From: Burkholderiales bacterium RIFCSPHIGHO2_12_FULL_69_20
Lineage (GTDB): Bacteria > Pseudomonadota > Gammaproteobacteria > Burkholderiales > Burkholderiaceae_C
Direction of reading: 5' to 3'
Length of the DNA stretch: 64,000 bases
Assembly (NCBI GenBank): GCA_001770815.1
Contig: MESD01000097.1
Location: 1-64,000, forward strand
Shown: positions 41,256-50,085 of the stretch, in pieces
Position numbering within the stretch: position 1 is the first letter of the stretch
Layout of the letters: every line of letters starts with the position of its first letter
Notes under the pieces: model-generated
Seen by the model: the letters and a program-made list of their open reading frames with translations, nothing else
What the model was told of the DNA's origin: nothing
The model's database searches: none
Position numbers and translations under genes: made by a program

Positions 41256-41723
41256 GGGCGTCGTGCCGGCGCGCGCCGGCGCCTCGGCCTGCAGCCGTGC
41301 CAGCAGCGCGGGCAGCGACAGCTTCTGCGTCAGCACCTCGCCCATGTGGCGGGCGCAGCGGCGGTGCACCCGGTCGAACGGCGTCCACTCGAAGCCGTCC
41401 ATCTCGGGCCGGCTGCCGCCCCAGTGGTCGGTGTAGTGCGTGTCGCAGTGGCAGCTGGCCACGTCGAAGCGGTGGCTGAGCAGCGCAAACAGGTGCAGGT
41501 CCTTGCGTGGGCGGTAGGCCATGCGACCCAGGTCGAGCAGGGGCCGGCCGGTGAAATCGAGGCCGCATTCCTCGCGCGTCTCGCGCAGCGCGGTGGCCAG
41601 CGGGGCCTCGCCGGGATCGGCGCCGCCCTTGGGGATGTCCCAGTGCCAGGCGCCGGTGACATGGCACAGCAGCAACTCGTGCGCCGGGTTGATCACCAGG
41701 ATGCCGCAGGACAGCGTCTTCAT
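41253..41723 (-). CDS. NUDIX hydrolase
   Basis: A 156-residue NUDIX pyrophosphohydrolase. The box G-x5-E-x7-REUxEExGU is complete: GGADPGEAPLATALRETREECGLDF (residues of about 33-57). WHWDIPKGG just before it is the usual substrate-side text. The start at 41723 overlaps the MFS stop by ATGA (41720-41723), so it is coupled to that transporter. The substrate class (nucleotide sugar, dinucleotide or damaged nucleotide) cannot be determined. The frame stays open upstream but the NUDIX fold begins at this ATG. Confidence 0.9.
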   Translation of the reverse strand: MKTLSCGILVINPAHELLLCHVTGAWHWDIPKGGADPGEAPLATALRETREECGLDFTGRPLLDLGRMAYRPRKDLHLFALLSHRFDVASCHCDTHYTDHWGGSRPEMDGFEWTPFDRVHRRCARHMGEVLTQKLSLPALLARLQAEAPARAGTTP

Positions 41724-42934
41724 GCCGGTATCGGCGATGCCGGTGGTGGCGGTGGCCCGATCAGCCGCGCGGTGGCCACGGTGGCCAGCGCCGACAGCGC
41801 CAGGCAGCCCCAGATCACCGGCGCATAGCTGCGCTGGGCATCGAACACCGCGCCGGCCACCCAGGGCCCCAGCAGGTTGCCGAAGGCCGCGCCGGTGTAA
41901 AGCGTGCCGATGATGGCCGACACCGCGCGCGCGCCGAACAGGTCCATGCACAGCGCGGGCATCAGCGAGACGATGCCGCCGTAGCTCAGGCCCATCCACA
42001 GCGAGAAGACGGCCATCGCCAGCCAGCCGTCGGCCGCGTACCAGACGAGGTAGGACAGGCCCATCGACGCCTGCGCCAGCGCCAGCGTCAGCGGCCGCCC
42101 GATGCGGTCGGCCAGCGCGCCGATGACGAAGCGCCCGGTCAGGCTGCCGATGCCGATCAGCCCCACCAGGCCCACCGCGCGGGCATCGGCCACACCCAGG
42201 TCACGCGCGGCGGCCGAGACATGCGCAAACGGGATGAACATGCCCGGCGCGGCCAGCACCGCCATCGCGTACATCCAGCGGAACTGCGGCGTGCCCAGCG
42301 CCTGGCGCAGCGTGTGGCCGGCCACCGCACGGCCTCGCCCGCCGGTGGCCGAGGGCGCGCGCTTGAGCAGCAGCGTGGCGCCCACGCCGGCCAGCAGCAC
42401 GAAGCCGGCCAGTGCCTGCATCGCCCCGCGCCACTGCAGCGCGGCGATCAGCGCGGTGGCCGCCAGCGGCACCACCACCGTGCCGGCGCCGATGCCCGCG
42501 CTGGCGATGCCCGCCGCCAGCCCGCGCCGCCGTGTGAACCAGGGCTGCACGCAGGCGATCGACGGCGTGTAGACCAGCGCGATGCCGATGCCGATGCCCA
42601 CGCCGTAGGCCGCGTAGATCGCCGCCATCGAGGTGGCCAAGCTGCTGACCAGCAGCCCGCCGGCGATGCACAACATGCCGGCGCTGCAGACGATGGCCGG
42701 GCCGAAGCGGTCGGCCAGCACACCGGCGCCCGCGCCACCGATGAAGTACACCAGCCCGCACAGCCCGAACACCAGCGACACGTCGGCGCGCTGCGCGTCG
42801 AACTGCGCCGACAGCGACGCGAAGAACGCGGCGAACGAGTACGAGACCCCGAAGATCACCGCCAAGGCGATGAAACAGGCCCATACCACCACCCAGGCCT
42901 GGCGACTTTCTTCGGAGGGCTGTGCATCGGGCAT
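41720..42934 (-). CDS. MFS transporter (OFA/monocarboxylate-like)
   Basis: A 404-residue major facilitator protein with 12 predicted membrane helices. The loop 2-3 motif is GVLADRFGPAIV and its pseudo-repeat in the second half is GALADRIGRPLTLAL. SYSFAAFFASLSAQFDAQRADVSLVFGL and VYTPSIACVQPWFTRRRGLAAGIASAGIGAGTVV are typical of the oxalate/formate antiporter-monocarboxylate transporter group. It probably moves a small organic acid. It is coupled to the NUDIX gene by an ATGA overlap. A TACACT box ends 7 bases before the start codon. Confidence 0.88.
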   Translation of the reverse strand: MPDAQPSEESRQAWVVVWACFIALAVIFGVSYSFAAFFASLSAQFDAQRADVSLVFGLCGLVYFIGGAGAGVLADRFGPAIVCSAGMLCIAGGLLVSSLATSMAAIYAAYGVGIGIGIALVYTPSIACVQPWFTRRRGLAAGIASAGIGAGTVVVPLAATALIAALQWRGAMQALAGFVLLAGVGATLLLKRAPSATGGRGRAVAGHTLRQALGTPQFRWMYAMAVLAAPGMFIPFAHVSAAARDLGVADARAVGLVGLIGIGSLTGRFVIGALADRIGRPLTLALAQASMGLSYLVWYAADGWLAMAVFSLWMGLSYGGIVSLMPALCMDLFGARAVSAIIGTLYTGAAFGNLLGPWVAGAVFDAQRSYAPVIWGCLALSALATVATARLIGPPPPPASPIPA

Positions 42935-42941
42935 CCGGTCC

Positions 42942-42947
42942 AGTGTA
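42942..42947 (-). promoter_or_regulatory. Possible -10 box placing transcription start at the MFS ATG
   Basis: TACACT on the minus strand ends 7 bases before the ATG at 42934, the same arrangement as at the M16 gene. Transcription would start at or next to the start codon. No -35 element is obvious. Confidence 0.35.
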
Positions 42948-43020
42948 GAGGCCGATGCGGGCGGGGCGTCACCGCGACTTCACGGATGGCGCCAGGTCGG
43001 CGCCGCTCGAAGTCGGCGGC

Positions 43021-44130
43021 TCAATCGTCGGGCAGCGGCATCACCCCGGCCGAGCCCGGCAGCGCCACGCCACCGCGTTGGCCCGGCAGCACGTTGCCAT
43101 AGCGCTGCGCATACACCGGCGGCAGCGGCTGGGCATCGTCGGGCGCCAGCCACAGCCGCAGCAGGTAACGGCGGCGCGCCGGCTCGGGCCAGTCGTCGAA
43201 GGCCATGCGGTCGTGCAGCAGCCCGTGGTTGTGCACGAACTGCAGGTCGCCCGGCTGCATCGACATCATCAGGTTCAGCGACGGATCGTTGGCCAGTGCG
43301 TCCAGCAGGTCCAGCGCCTCGACCTGCTGCGCGGTGAGGCGCGGTGCATCGGCAAAGCGCTGCGCCGAGTTGACGTACTGGCGCTGGTAGATCGCGGCAA
43401 ACGCGCCACAGTGCCAGTTGAACACCGGGATCTCGAAGTACGGCTTGGCGCCGGGCGGCACCTCGCCGCGCCGGTCGGTGGCCACCGGCTGGAACAGCAG
43501 CCGCGCCAGATCGGGCCGGCGCGCGCGCAGCTGGTTGTAGAGCGTGACCGACGACACCAGCGCCGATTCACCACCCGCGCGCGCCGTCTGCAGGCACAGC
43601 AGGCCGACGATGTCGCAGGAGTCGGTGTGGAAGCTCTGGCGCTCGTGGGTCTGGTAGATGCGCACGTTCGGGTCGTCGACGCTCAGCCCCACGTCGCGCA
43701 CATGGCCCAGCAAGTGGCCCTGGGCGTTCTGCGGGCGCGCGGCGCCCAGGTGCGCGCCCAGGCCGTAGAAGGCCACCGCGCTGAAGCGGCGGCCCCAGGC
43801 CTCGACCGGCAACCCACGCAGCACCGCGAAGCCGCGGCCACGCAGCAGCTCGGCGCGCAGCGCGGCCAGGCGCGGGCCCAGCGTGGGCAGCACAAAGCCC
43901 GCGGGCCCGAGCTGGTTCAGCGCCTTCACATCGGCCTCGGCGCGCGCCAGCCAGGGCACGGTGGCGGCGTGCAGCTCGGCCAGCTCGGTGTGATCGAGCG
44001 GCTGCAGCCAGCCGCCGTCGCGGATCTGATCGGGGCCGACCCACGCGCCCGGTCCGGTCAGCCGCTGGGGCAGACCGGCGGGGAAACCATCGGTTCCGAG
44101 GGATGCGCCGCTGCCGCCCAGATCCTTCAT
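43021..44130 (-). CDS. TauD/TfdA-family Fe(II)/2-oxoglutarate dioxygenase
   Basis: A 369-residue non-haem iron oxygenase. The facial triad is visible as H-x-D in RQSFHTDSCDIVGLL and the distal His in LQFVHNHGLLHDRM; the 2-oxoglutarate-binding Arg is in RRRYLLRLWL. LRGRGFAVLRGLPVEAW is the usual N-terminal strand. I start at the ATG at 44130, which overlaps the upstream hydrolase stop by ATGA; the open frame further upstream lies inside that gene. The N-terminal ~60 residues show no other domain. The substrate is unknown; co-translation with a cysteine hydrolase suggests one catabolic or modification pathway. Confidence 0.88.
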   Translation of the reverse strand: MKDLGGSGASLGTDGFPAGLPQRLTGPGAWVGPDQIRDGGWLQPLDHTELAELHAATVPWLARAEADVKALNQLGPAGFVLPTLGPRLAALRAELLRGRGFAVLRGLPVEAWGRRFSAVAFYGLGAHLGAARPQNAQGHLLGHVRDVGLSVDDPNVRIYQTHERQSFHTDSCDIVGLLCLQTARAGGESALVSSVTLYNQLRARRPDLARLLFQPVATDRRGEVPPGAKPYFEIPVFNWHCGAFAAIYQRQYVNSAQRFADAPRLTAQQVEALDLLDALANDPSLNLMMSMQPGDLQFVHNHGLLHDRMAFDDWPEPARRRYLLRLWLAPDDAQPLPPVYAQRYGNVLPGQRGGVALPGSAGVMPLPDD

Positions 44131-44993
44131 GCGGCTTCCTTGTGCAGCGCGGCGCGTGCCTGGTTGTGCGTCATCGTGCGCACGCCGCGCAGGCGCATCG
44201 CGGCGATGAAGTCGGCCGCCTGCCGCTCGAAGCCGGCCACCGGGCTCATGCAATCGGTCAGCAGCACCAGACGCTCGGGCCTGCCCGAAGGCAGGTGCGC
44301 CACCAGGTGCTCGACGGTGGCCTTCACGCAGTGGCTGCTGGCCAGGCCGGCGATCAGCAGGGTTTCGGCTTGATCCAGCCGGGCCAGCAGCGGCCGATTC
44401 AGTTCGGTCGACGGGTCGGCCGCGTCGGGCACCTCGGCCTGCAACGCGCTGTAGTGCTCGCTCCACGGAAAACTGCCCTTGTTGACCACCCGCACCGGCC
44501 GGTGGCGGGCGTCTTCCCAGGTGTTGCAGGCCGCCAGCACGTCGGCATGCAGCGCATGGCCCCAGCTGCCCATCTGGCAATGCACCGGCCACACCATCAG
44601 CGTGTAGCGGCCGGCGGCTTCCAGCGCGTCCAGGTAGGCCAATGTGCGCGCCCCTTCGGCGGGCAGCGCGGGCTTGAAATCCCCCGAGCGCACCTGCGCC
44701 GCGGTGATGGTGGTGAACGGCGCCACCGTGCCGCCGTCGGCGGTGCGCCAGTACGGCGGGTGCGCGATGTCGTGGCGGTGGTGCGAATCGAGGGTGACGG
44801 TGATGCCGTCGATCAACGCGGCCATCGCGTGGATGAAGCCCGCCAGCCGCTCCAGATCGGCGTGGCCGCCGGGCACCGGCAGCGCCGGCTTCAGCGGCTG
44901 GCCGCTGCGTGGATCGGCAGGGCAGAAAGCCGCAGGCAGGTCGCAGAAGTCATTCTGCGCGTCGATGATCAGCAACTCGGCGGGATGGGCCAT
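44127..44993 (-). CDS. Isochorismatase/nicotinamidase-family cysteine hydrolase
   Basis: A 288-residue alpha/beta cysteine hydrolase. The catalytic Asp is in LLIIDAQNDFCD (near residue 11), the Lys in VVNKGSFPWSEHYSAL and the nucleophilic Cys in AGLASSHCVKATVEHL. SHHRHDIAHPPYW may hold metal ligands as in nicotinamidase. The start at 44993 (MAHPAELLIID) is chosen from the fold. It is longer than PncA and has an insert around 60-130, so nicotinamide need not be the substrate. It overlaps the dioxygenase gene by 4 bp and diverges from the ABM gene. Confidence 0.85.
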   Translation of the reverse strand: MAHPAELLIIDAQNDFCDLPAAFCPADPRSGQPLKPALPVPGGHADLERLAGFIHAMAALIDGITVTLDSHHRHDIAHPPYWRTADGGTVAPFTTITAAQVRSGDFKPALPAEGARTLAYLDALEAAGRYTLMVWPVHCQMGSWGHALHADVLAACNTWEDARHRPVRVVNKGSFPWSEHYSALQAEVPDAADPSTELNRPLLARLDQAETLLIAGLASSHCVKATVEHLVAHLPSGRPERLVLLTDCMSPVAGFERQAADFIAAMRLRGVRTMTHNQARAALHKEAA

Positions 44994-45031
44994 GGCGTCG
45001 ATGCTCGCAGCGGCAGTGGAGGGACCGAGGC

Positions 45032-45037
45032 ACTTTA
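45032..45037 (-). promoter_or_regulatory. Possible -10 box of the cysteine hydrolase-dioxygenase pair
   Basis: On the minus strand GGCTAAAGTGCC gives TAAAGT about 40 bases before the hydrolase start. It faces a TAAACT on the plus strand 33 bp away, as expected for a divergent control region. Confidence 0.35.
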
Positions 45038-45070
45038 GCCGAGGCCCCCGCGCCGGCACCAGGCGCCGCC

Positions 45071-45076
45071 TAAACT
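45071..45076 (+). promoter_or_regulatory. Possible -10 box of the ABM-M20 pair
   Basis: GCCTAAACTG gives TAAACT 30 bases before the ABM start codon, implying a leader of about 24 nt. The GC-rich upstream sequence has no clear -35 hexamer. Confidence 0.35.
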
Positions 45077-45106
45077 GTTTGTCCTCGCGCCAACCAGAAG
45101 CCCATC

Positions 45107-45409
45107 ATGATTCTCGAGATCGCCGACATCCGCATCAACCCCGGCGAGAACGCCGCCTTCGAAGAGGCGCTGCAGCGCGCGCTGGCCACCGTGGCCAGCC
45201 AGGCGCAGGGCATGCAGGGCTGGAAGGTCAACAAAGGCATCGAGAGCCCCGAGCGCTACATCCTGCAGATCTTCTGGGCCACGCTGCAAGACCACACGGT
45301 GGGCTTCCGCCAGGGGCCGCTGTTTGCGCAGTGGCGCGCCATCATCGGGCCGTTCTTCGCGCAGCCGCCGGTGGTCGAGCACTTCGACCTCGTCGCCAAG
45401 TCGGCCTGA
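45107..45409 (+). CDS. Antibiotic biosynthesis monooxygenase (ABM)-domain protein
   Basis: A 100-residue single-domain protein of the dimeric alpha/beta-barrel superfamily. MILEIADIRINPGENAAFEEAL opens the fold, GMQGWKVNKGIESPERYILQIFWAT is the central strand pair, and HTVGFRQGPLFAQWRAIIGPFF is the final helix. Members are small cofactor-free monooxygenases or haem/quinone-handling proteins, and many have no known role. It is followed after 13 bp by an M20 peptidase on the same strand, so the two are probably co-transcribed. Confidence 0.85.
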   Translation: MILEIADIRINPGENAAFEEALQRALATVASQAQGMQGWKVNKGIESPERYILQIFWATLQDHTVGFRQGPLFAQWRAIIGPFFAQPPVVEHFDLVAKSA

Positions 45410-45422
45410 CGGGAAGGCCGCC

Positions 45423-46832
45423 ATGACGCTGGCCGCCGCCGTCGCCCATGCCCATGCCCAGTTCGACTCGGGCAGTTTCTTCCGCACGCTGGCGCAGCGG
45501 GTGGCCTGCCGCACCGAGAGCCAGAACAGCGCGCGCGCCGACGCCTTGCACGCCTACCTGGCCGAGCAGATCGCGCCGGCGCTGGCCACGCTGGGCTTCG
45601 ACAGCAGCATCCACCCCAACCCGGTGCCCGGTGCGCCGCCGCTGCTGACCGCCCAGCGGCTGGAAGACCCGGCCCTGCCCACGGTGCTGTTCTACGGCCA
45701 CGGCGACGTGGTGCGCGGCCACGAAGGCCAGTGGGCCGAGGGCCGTGACCCCTGGACGCTGACCGATGCGCTGACGCCCACCGGCCAGCGCTGGTACGGT
45801 CGGGGTGCCGCCGACAACAAGGCCCAGCACAGCATCAACCTGGCCGCGCTGGCGGCGGTGCTGGCCGCGCGCGGCGGCCGTCTGGGCTTCAACGCCAAGT
45901 GGCTGGTGGAGATGGGCGAGGAGACCGGCTCGCCCGGCCTGGCCGAGTTCTGCAGCGCCGAGCGCGCGCGCCTGGCCGCCGACGTGCTGATCGCCAGCGA
46001 CGGCCCGCGCCTGCGCGCCGACCGGCCCACCGTCTTCCTCGGCTCGCGTGGCGTGGCCAACTTCGACCTGGTGCTGAATGCCCGCGACGGCGGCCACCAC
46101 TCGGGCAACTGGGGCGGGCTGCTGCGCAACCCGGGCACGGTGCTGGCCAACGCCATCGCCTGCCTGGTCGACGCCAAGGGGCTGATCCAGGTGCAGGGCC
46201 TGCGCCCGCCGCCCATCCCCGCGGCGGTGCGCGCTGCGCTGGCCGACATCACTGTGGGCGGCGGCCCGGGCGACCCCGAGATCGACACCCAATGGGGCGA
46301 GCCCGGGCTGACACCCAGCGAGCGCGTGTTCGGCTGGAACGCGCTGGAGGTGCTGGCCTACGGCTGCGGCAACCCGGCCCAGCCGGTCAACGCGATACCA
46401 CCGGCCGCACGCGCCACGCTGCAGCTGCGCTTCGTGGTCGGCACGCCGGCGCACCGGCTGCGTGACCTGGTGCTGGCGCACCTGCAGGCGCACGGCTTCG
46501 AGGGCATCACGGTGAGCGAGCCGGTGGTGATGGCCGCCACCCGGCTGGACCCCGACAACGCCTGGGTTCGGCTGGCGCTGCAATCGCTGCACGACAGCAC
46601 CGGCGTCAAGCCCGCGCTGCTGCCCAACCTGGGTGGCAGCCTGCCCAACGACGTGTTCGCCGACATCCTGGGCCTGCCCACCGTGTGGGTGCCGCACAGC
46701 TACCCGGCCTGCAGCCAGCACGCGCCCAACGAGCATGTGCTGCCCGCGCTGATGCGCCAGGGGCTGGGCATGAGCGCGGCACTGCTGTGGGCGGTGGGCG
46801 AGCAGGCGGCGGTGTTGCCGCGTCGGGCCTGA
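45423..46832 (+). CDS. M20-family metallopeptidase
   Basis: A 469-residue dizinc peptidase. Metal-site motifs are [31 protein letters not shown] (bridging Asp) and [19 protein letters not shown] (catalytic Glu and ligand). The end carries the last ligand in [16 protein letters not shown]. The ATG at 45423 is 13 bp after the ABM stop; an earlier in-frame start lies inside the ABM gene and is rejected. Length and motifs fit the dipeptidase branch (CNDP-like) rather than the hippuricase branch of the other M20 gene at 37098. No signal peptide, so cytosolic. Confidence 0.9.
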   Translation: MTLAAAVAHAHAQFDSGSFFRTLAQRVACRTESQNSARADALHAYLAEQIAPALATLGFDSSIHPNPVPGAPPLLTAQRLEDPALPTVLFYGHGDVVRGHEGQWAEGRDPWTLTDALTPTGQRWYGRGAADNKAQHSINLAALAAVLAARGGRLGFNAKWLVEMGEETGSPGLAEFCSAERARLAADVLIASDGPRLRADRPTVFLGSRGVANFDLVLNARDGGHHSGNWGGLLRNPGTVLANAIACLVDAKGLIQVQGLRPPPIPAAVRAALADITVGGGPGDPEIDTQWGEPGLTPSERVFGWNALEVLAYGCGNPAQPVNAIPPAARATLQLRFVVGTPAHRLRDLVLAHLQAHGFEGITVSEPVVMAATRLDPDNAWVRLALQSLHDSTGVKPALLPNLGGSLPNDVFADILGLPTVWVPHSYPACSQHAPNEHVLPALMRQGLGMSAALLWAVGEQAAVLPRRA

Positions 46833-46956
46833 GGGCGGCGCCGGCACGCTGCACATTGTTCGGCCGACAGGCCTTTCAACAGCGAGACAACGCGCCGGAC
46901 CGGCGGCTACCCTTGCGCTTTTCGCGAAGCCAAGGCCTTTGCCGCCGGAGCCCACC

Positions 46957-49900
46957 ATGCCGACACCGAACCCGCTGCCCACCACCTCGCGCCTGCCCGC
47001 GCCCTGCCGCGATGAGGCCGCCGTGCTGCAGGGCCTGCTGGCCGGGCTGCACCACGGCGATGGTCTGGCCTGGTCGGCGGTGGTCGCCACTGCCCGGCCC
47101 TGGGTGCAGGCGGTGCGCGACAAACCGGCGCCGTTCTGGGCGATGGAGTCGCTGCTGCGCGAGTACCCGATCTCCAGCGCCGAAGGTCTGGCGCTGATGC
47201 GGCTGGCCGAGGCCTTGCTGCGGGTGCCCGACGCCGCCACCGCCATCGCGCTGACGGCCGACCAGCTGGGCCGGGCCGATTTCTCGGGCGGTGCGGCGGC
47301 GGGCTCGCCGCACAAGCTGCTGGCCGGCCTCTCGGCCAGCGCGCTGGGGCTGGCGCAGCGCCTGCTGCCGCACGGTGACCGGGCGCCGGGCCTGATCGAC
47401 CGCCTGGGCGCGCAGACCGTGGTGGCCGCCACGGTGCGGGCCATCGGCCTGCTGGGCCGACAGTTCGTGCTGGGCCGCGACATCGGCGAGGCGCTGGGCG
47501 AATCACGCGGCCAGCGGCGCGACAGCCCGAAGCTGCGCTTCTCGTTCGACATGCTGGGCGAAGGCGCGCGCACCGACGCCGATGCGCTGCGCTACGGCGC
47601 GGCCTACGAGGCGGCGCTGCAGGCCATCGCCAGCGCGGCGCAAGGCAGCGGCCCGGCCGAGCGCGACGGCCTGTCGATCAAGCTGTCCGCGCTGCATCCC
47701 CGTTATGAAGAATCGCAGCTCCACCGTGTGATGGCCGAGCTGGTGCCGCGTGTGATCCGCTTGATCGACGTGGCCGCGGCGGCCGACATCAACCTGACCA
47801 TCGACGCTGAAGAGAGCGACCGGCTGGAGCTGTCGCTGGCCGTGTTCGAGGCGCTGGCCGACCACGTGGCCGCCGCCGCGCCGCAGTGGTCCGGCTTCGG
47901 CCTGGCGATCCAGAGCTACCAGACCCGCGCCCGCGAGATGATCGACGCGGTGGCCGCCATCGGCCACGCGCGTGGCCTGCGCTTCATGGTGCGACTGGTC
48001 AAGGGTGCGTACTGGGACGGCGAGATCAAGCGCGCGCAAGAGCTGGGGCTGGCGGGCTACCCGGTGTTCACCCACAAGCACCACACCGACATCAGCTACC
48101 TGGCCTGCGCACGCGCGCTGATCGGCCACCACGCGGTGATCCTGCCGCAGTTCGCCACGCACAACGCCGGCACCCTCGCCGCGCTGCTGCAGATGGCCGC
48201 CGCGCAGCCGGCGCTGCGCTTCGAGCTGCAGCGCCTGCACGGCATGGGCGAAGGCGTGTATCGCGAGGTGATGGCCGCGCGGCCCGATCTGGCGCTGCGC
48301 ATCTACGCCCCGGTGGGCGAGCACCGCGACCTGCTGGCCTACCTGGTGCGCCGGCTGCTGGAGAACGGCGCCAACTCGTCCTTCGTGCACCAGCTGGCCG
48401 ACAGCGCCGTGCCGGTGGACGAACTGCTGCACTCGCCGCTGCAGCCGGCCACCGCGCCCGGCCAGCCGGCCCCCGCCGCGCTGTACGGCGCCGGGCGTGC
48501 CAACAGCCGCGGCGTGGACCTGGCGGTGCCCGAGCAGCGTGCGCCGCTGCTGGCCGCGGTGGCCAATGCCGTGACGCCCGCAGTGCCGCTGGCCGACGCC
48601 GAGGCGGTGGCGCAGGCCATGACCACGCTGAGCATCGGCGTCGACGCCTGGAACGCCCGCCCGGTGACCGAGCGCGCGGCCATCATCACCCGCGCCGGCG
48701 ACCTGCTCGACGCGCGGCTGCCAAGCTTCTGCGGCCTGCTGGTCAAAGAGGCCGGCAAGACCCTGGGCGACTGCGTGGCCGAGGTGCGCGAGGCGGTCGA
48801 CTTCTGCCGCTACTACGCGCAGCAGGCGGCCGACAAGCTGCAGCCCATCACCCTGCCCGGCCCCACCGGCGAGAGCAACCAGCTGCGCCTGCATGGCCGC
48901 GGCGTGTTCGTCTGCATTTCGCCGTGGAATTTTCCGCTGGCGATCTTTGCCGGCCAGGTGGTGGCCGCGCTGGTGACCGGCAATGCGGTGGCCGCCAAGC
49001 CGGCCGAGCAGACGCCCGGCGTGGCGGCGGCCTTCGTCGCGCTGCTGCACGAGGCCGGCGTGCCGCGCGACGCGCTGGCACTGCTGCACGGCCCGGGCGA
49101 GACGGTGGGCGCCGCCCTCGTCGCCCACCCGGCCACGGCCGGCGTGTGCTTCACTGGCAGCACGCCGGTGGCCAGGCTGATCAACCGCGCGCTGGCGGCC
49201 AGCGACGGCCCCATCGTGCCGCTGATCGCCGAGACCGGCGGCCTGAACGCGATGATCGTCGACAGCAGCGCGCTGCCCGAGCAGGTGATCGACGCGGTGG
49301 TGCAAAGCGCCTTCCGCTCGGCCGGCCAGCGCTGCTCGGCGCTGCGCCTGCTGTGTGTGCATCACAGCATCGCCGACGGCCTGATCACCATGCTGGCCGG
49401 CGCGCTGGCCGAGCTGCGCGTGGGCGATGCCACCGAGCTGGCCACCGACGTCGGCCCGGTGATCGACGCCGAGGCGCATGCCGGCCTCAGCCGCCCTCTG
49501 CAACGCCTGCAGGCCGAGGCCCGGCTGCTGGCGCGCACGCCGATGGACCCGCGCTTTGCGGCCACCCACATTGCGCCGGTGGCCTTCGAGATCGGCCAGA
49601 TCGAGGACCTGCGCCAGGAGGTGTTCGGCCCGGTGCTGCACGTGGTGCGCTGGCAGGGCGACGTGGCCGCGCTGGTGGCGCGCATCAACCGGCTGGGCTA
49701 CGGCCTGACGCTGGGCGTGCAGACGCGCATCGACAGCCGGGCGCTGCAGATCGCCGGCCTGGCCCGCGTGGGCAATGTCTATGTCAACCGCAACATGATC
49801 GGTGCGGTGGTGGGCGTGCAGCCCTTCGGCGGCGAAGGCCTGTCGGGCACCGGGCCGAAGGCCGGCGGGCCGCACTACCTTTTTCGCTTCTGCGCCGAGC

Positions 49901-49983
49901 AGACGCTGACCATCAACACCGCGGCGGCCGGTGGCAATGCCGCGCTGCTGGCCGGTGGGGCTTCGCTGCCGACGAGCCCCTGA
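46957..49983 (+). CDS. putA: Bifunctional proline dehydrogenase / P5C dehydrogenase PutA
   Basis: Converts proline to glutamate in two steps. The proline dehydrogenase barrel (about residues 160-470) has LTIDAEESDRLELSL, VRLVKGAYWDGEIKRAQ, PVFTHKHHTDISYLACA and YAPVGEHRDLLAYLVRRLLENGANSSF. The aldehyde dehydrogenase half has CISPWNFPLAIFAGQV, GVCFTGSTPVARLI, LIAETGGLNAMIV and the catalytic Cys in FRSAGQRCSALRLL. There is no N-terminal ribbon-helix-helix, so it is not a self-repressing PutA. 1008 residues is near the minimal PutA size. The ATG at 46957 has GGAG upstream; a TTG at 46939 is less likely. No putP or regulator gene lies beside it. Confidence 0.96.
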   Translation: MPTPNPLPTTSRLPAPCRDEAAVLQGLLAGLHHGDGLAWSAVVATARPWVQAVRDKPAPFWAMESLLREYPISSAEGLALMRLAEALLRVPDAATAIALTADQLGRADFSGGAAAGSPHKLLAGLSASALGLAQRLLPHGDRAPGLIDRLGAQTVVAATVRAIGLLGRQFVLGRDIGEALGESRGQRRDSPKLRFSFDMLGEGARTDADALRYGAAYEAALQAIASAAQGSGPAERDGLSIKLSALHPRYEESQLHRVMAELVPRVIRLIDVAAAADINLTIDAEESDRLELSLAVFEALADHVAAAAPQWSGFGLAIQSYQTRAREMIDAVAAIGHARGLRFMVRLVKGAYWDGEIKRAQELGLAGYPVFTHKHHTDISYLACARALIGHHAVILPQFATHNAGTLAALLQMAAAQPALRFELQRLHGMGEGVYREVMAARPDLALRIYAPVGEHRDLLAYLVRRLLENGANSSFVHQLADSAVPVDELLHSPLQPATAPGQPAPAALYGAGRANSRGVDLAVPEQRAPLLAAVANAVTPAVPLADAEAVAQAMTTLSIGVDAWNARPVTERAAIITRAGDLLDARLPSFCGLLVKEAGKTLGDCVAEVREAVDFCRYYAQQAADKLQPITLPGPTGESNQLRLHGRGVFVCISPWNFPLAIFAGQVVAALVTGNAVAAKPAEQTPGVAAAFVALLHEAGVPRDALALLHGPGETVGAALVAHPATAGVCFTGSTPVARLINRALAASDGPIVPLIAETGGLNAMIVDSSALPEQVIDAVVQSAFRSAGQRCSALRLLCVHHSIADGLITMLAGALAELRVGDATELATDVGPVIDAEAHAGLSRPLQRLQAEARLLARTPMDPRFAATHIAPVAFEIGQIEDLRQEVFGPVLHVVRWQGDVAALVARINRLGYGLTLGVQTRIDSRALQIAGLARVGNVYVNRNMIGAVVGVQPFGGEGLSGTGPKAGGPHYLFRFCAEQTLTINTAAAGGNAALLAGGASLPTSP

Positions 49984-50085
49984 CGGAAGTCACGATTGCC
50001 AGGCGGTGGTGGCCGCTGCACCCGGGTGATACTGCCGAGGTTTCACCCGCGCAACCACGCCGACGATGGCGACGAGAGGTCTGGC

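Noticed and set aside
38858-41479. 873-codon open frame on the plus strand
   Set aside because: Antisense shadow of the M16 peptidase; its composition is low-complexity Gly/His/Arg/Val and no domain is seen.
47503-49875. 790-codon open frame on the minus strand
   Set aside because: Antisense shadow of putA, whose own frame has full catalytic motifs.
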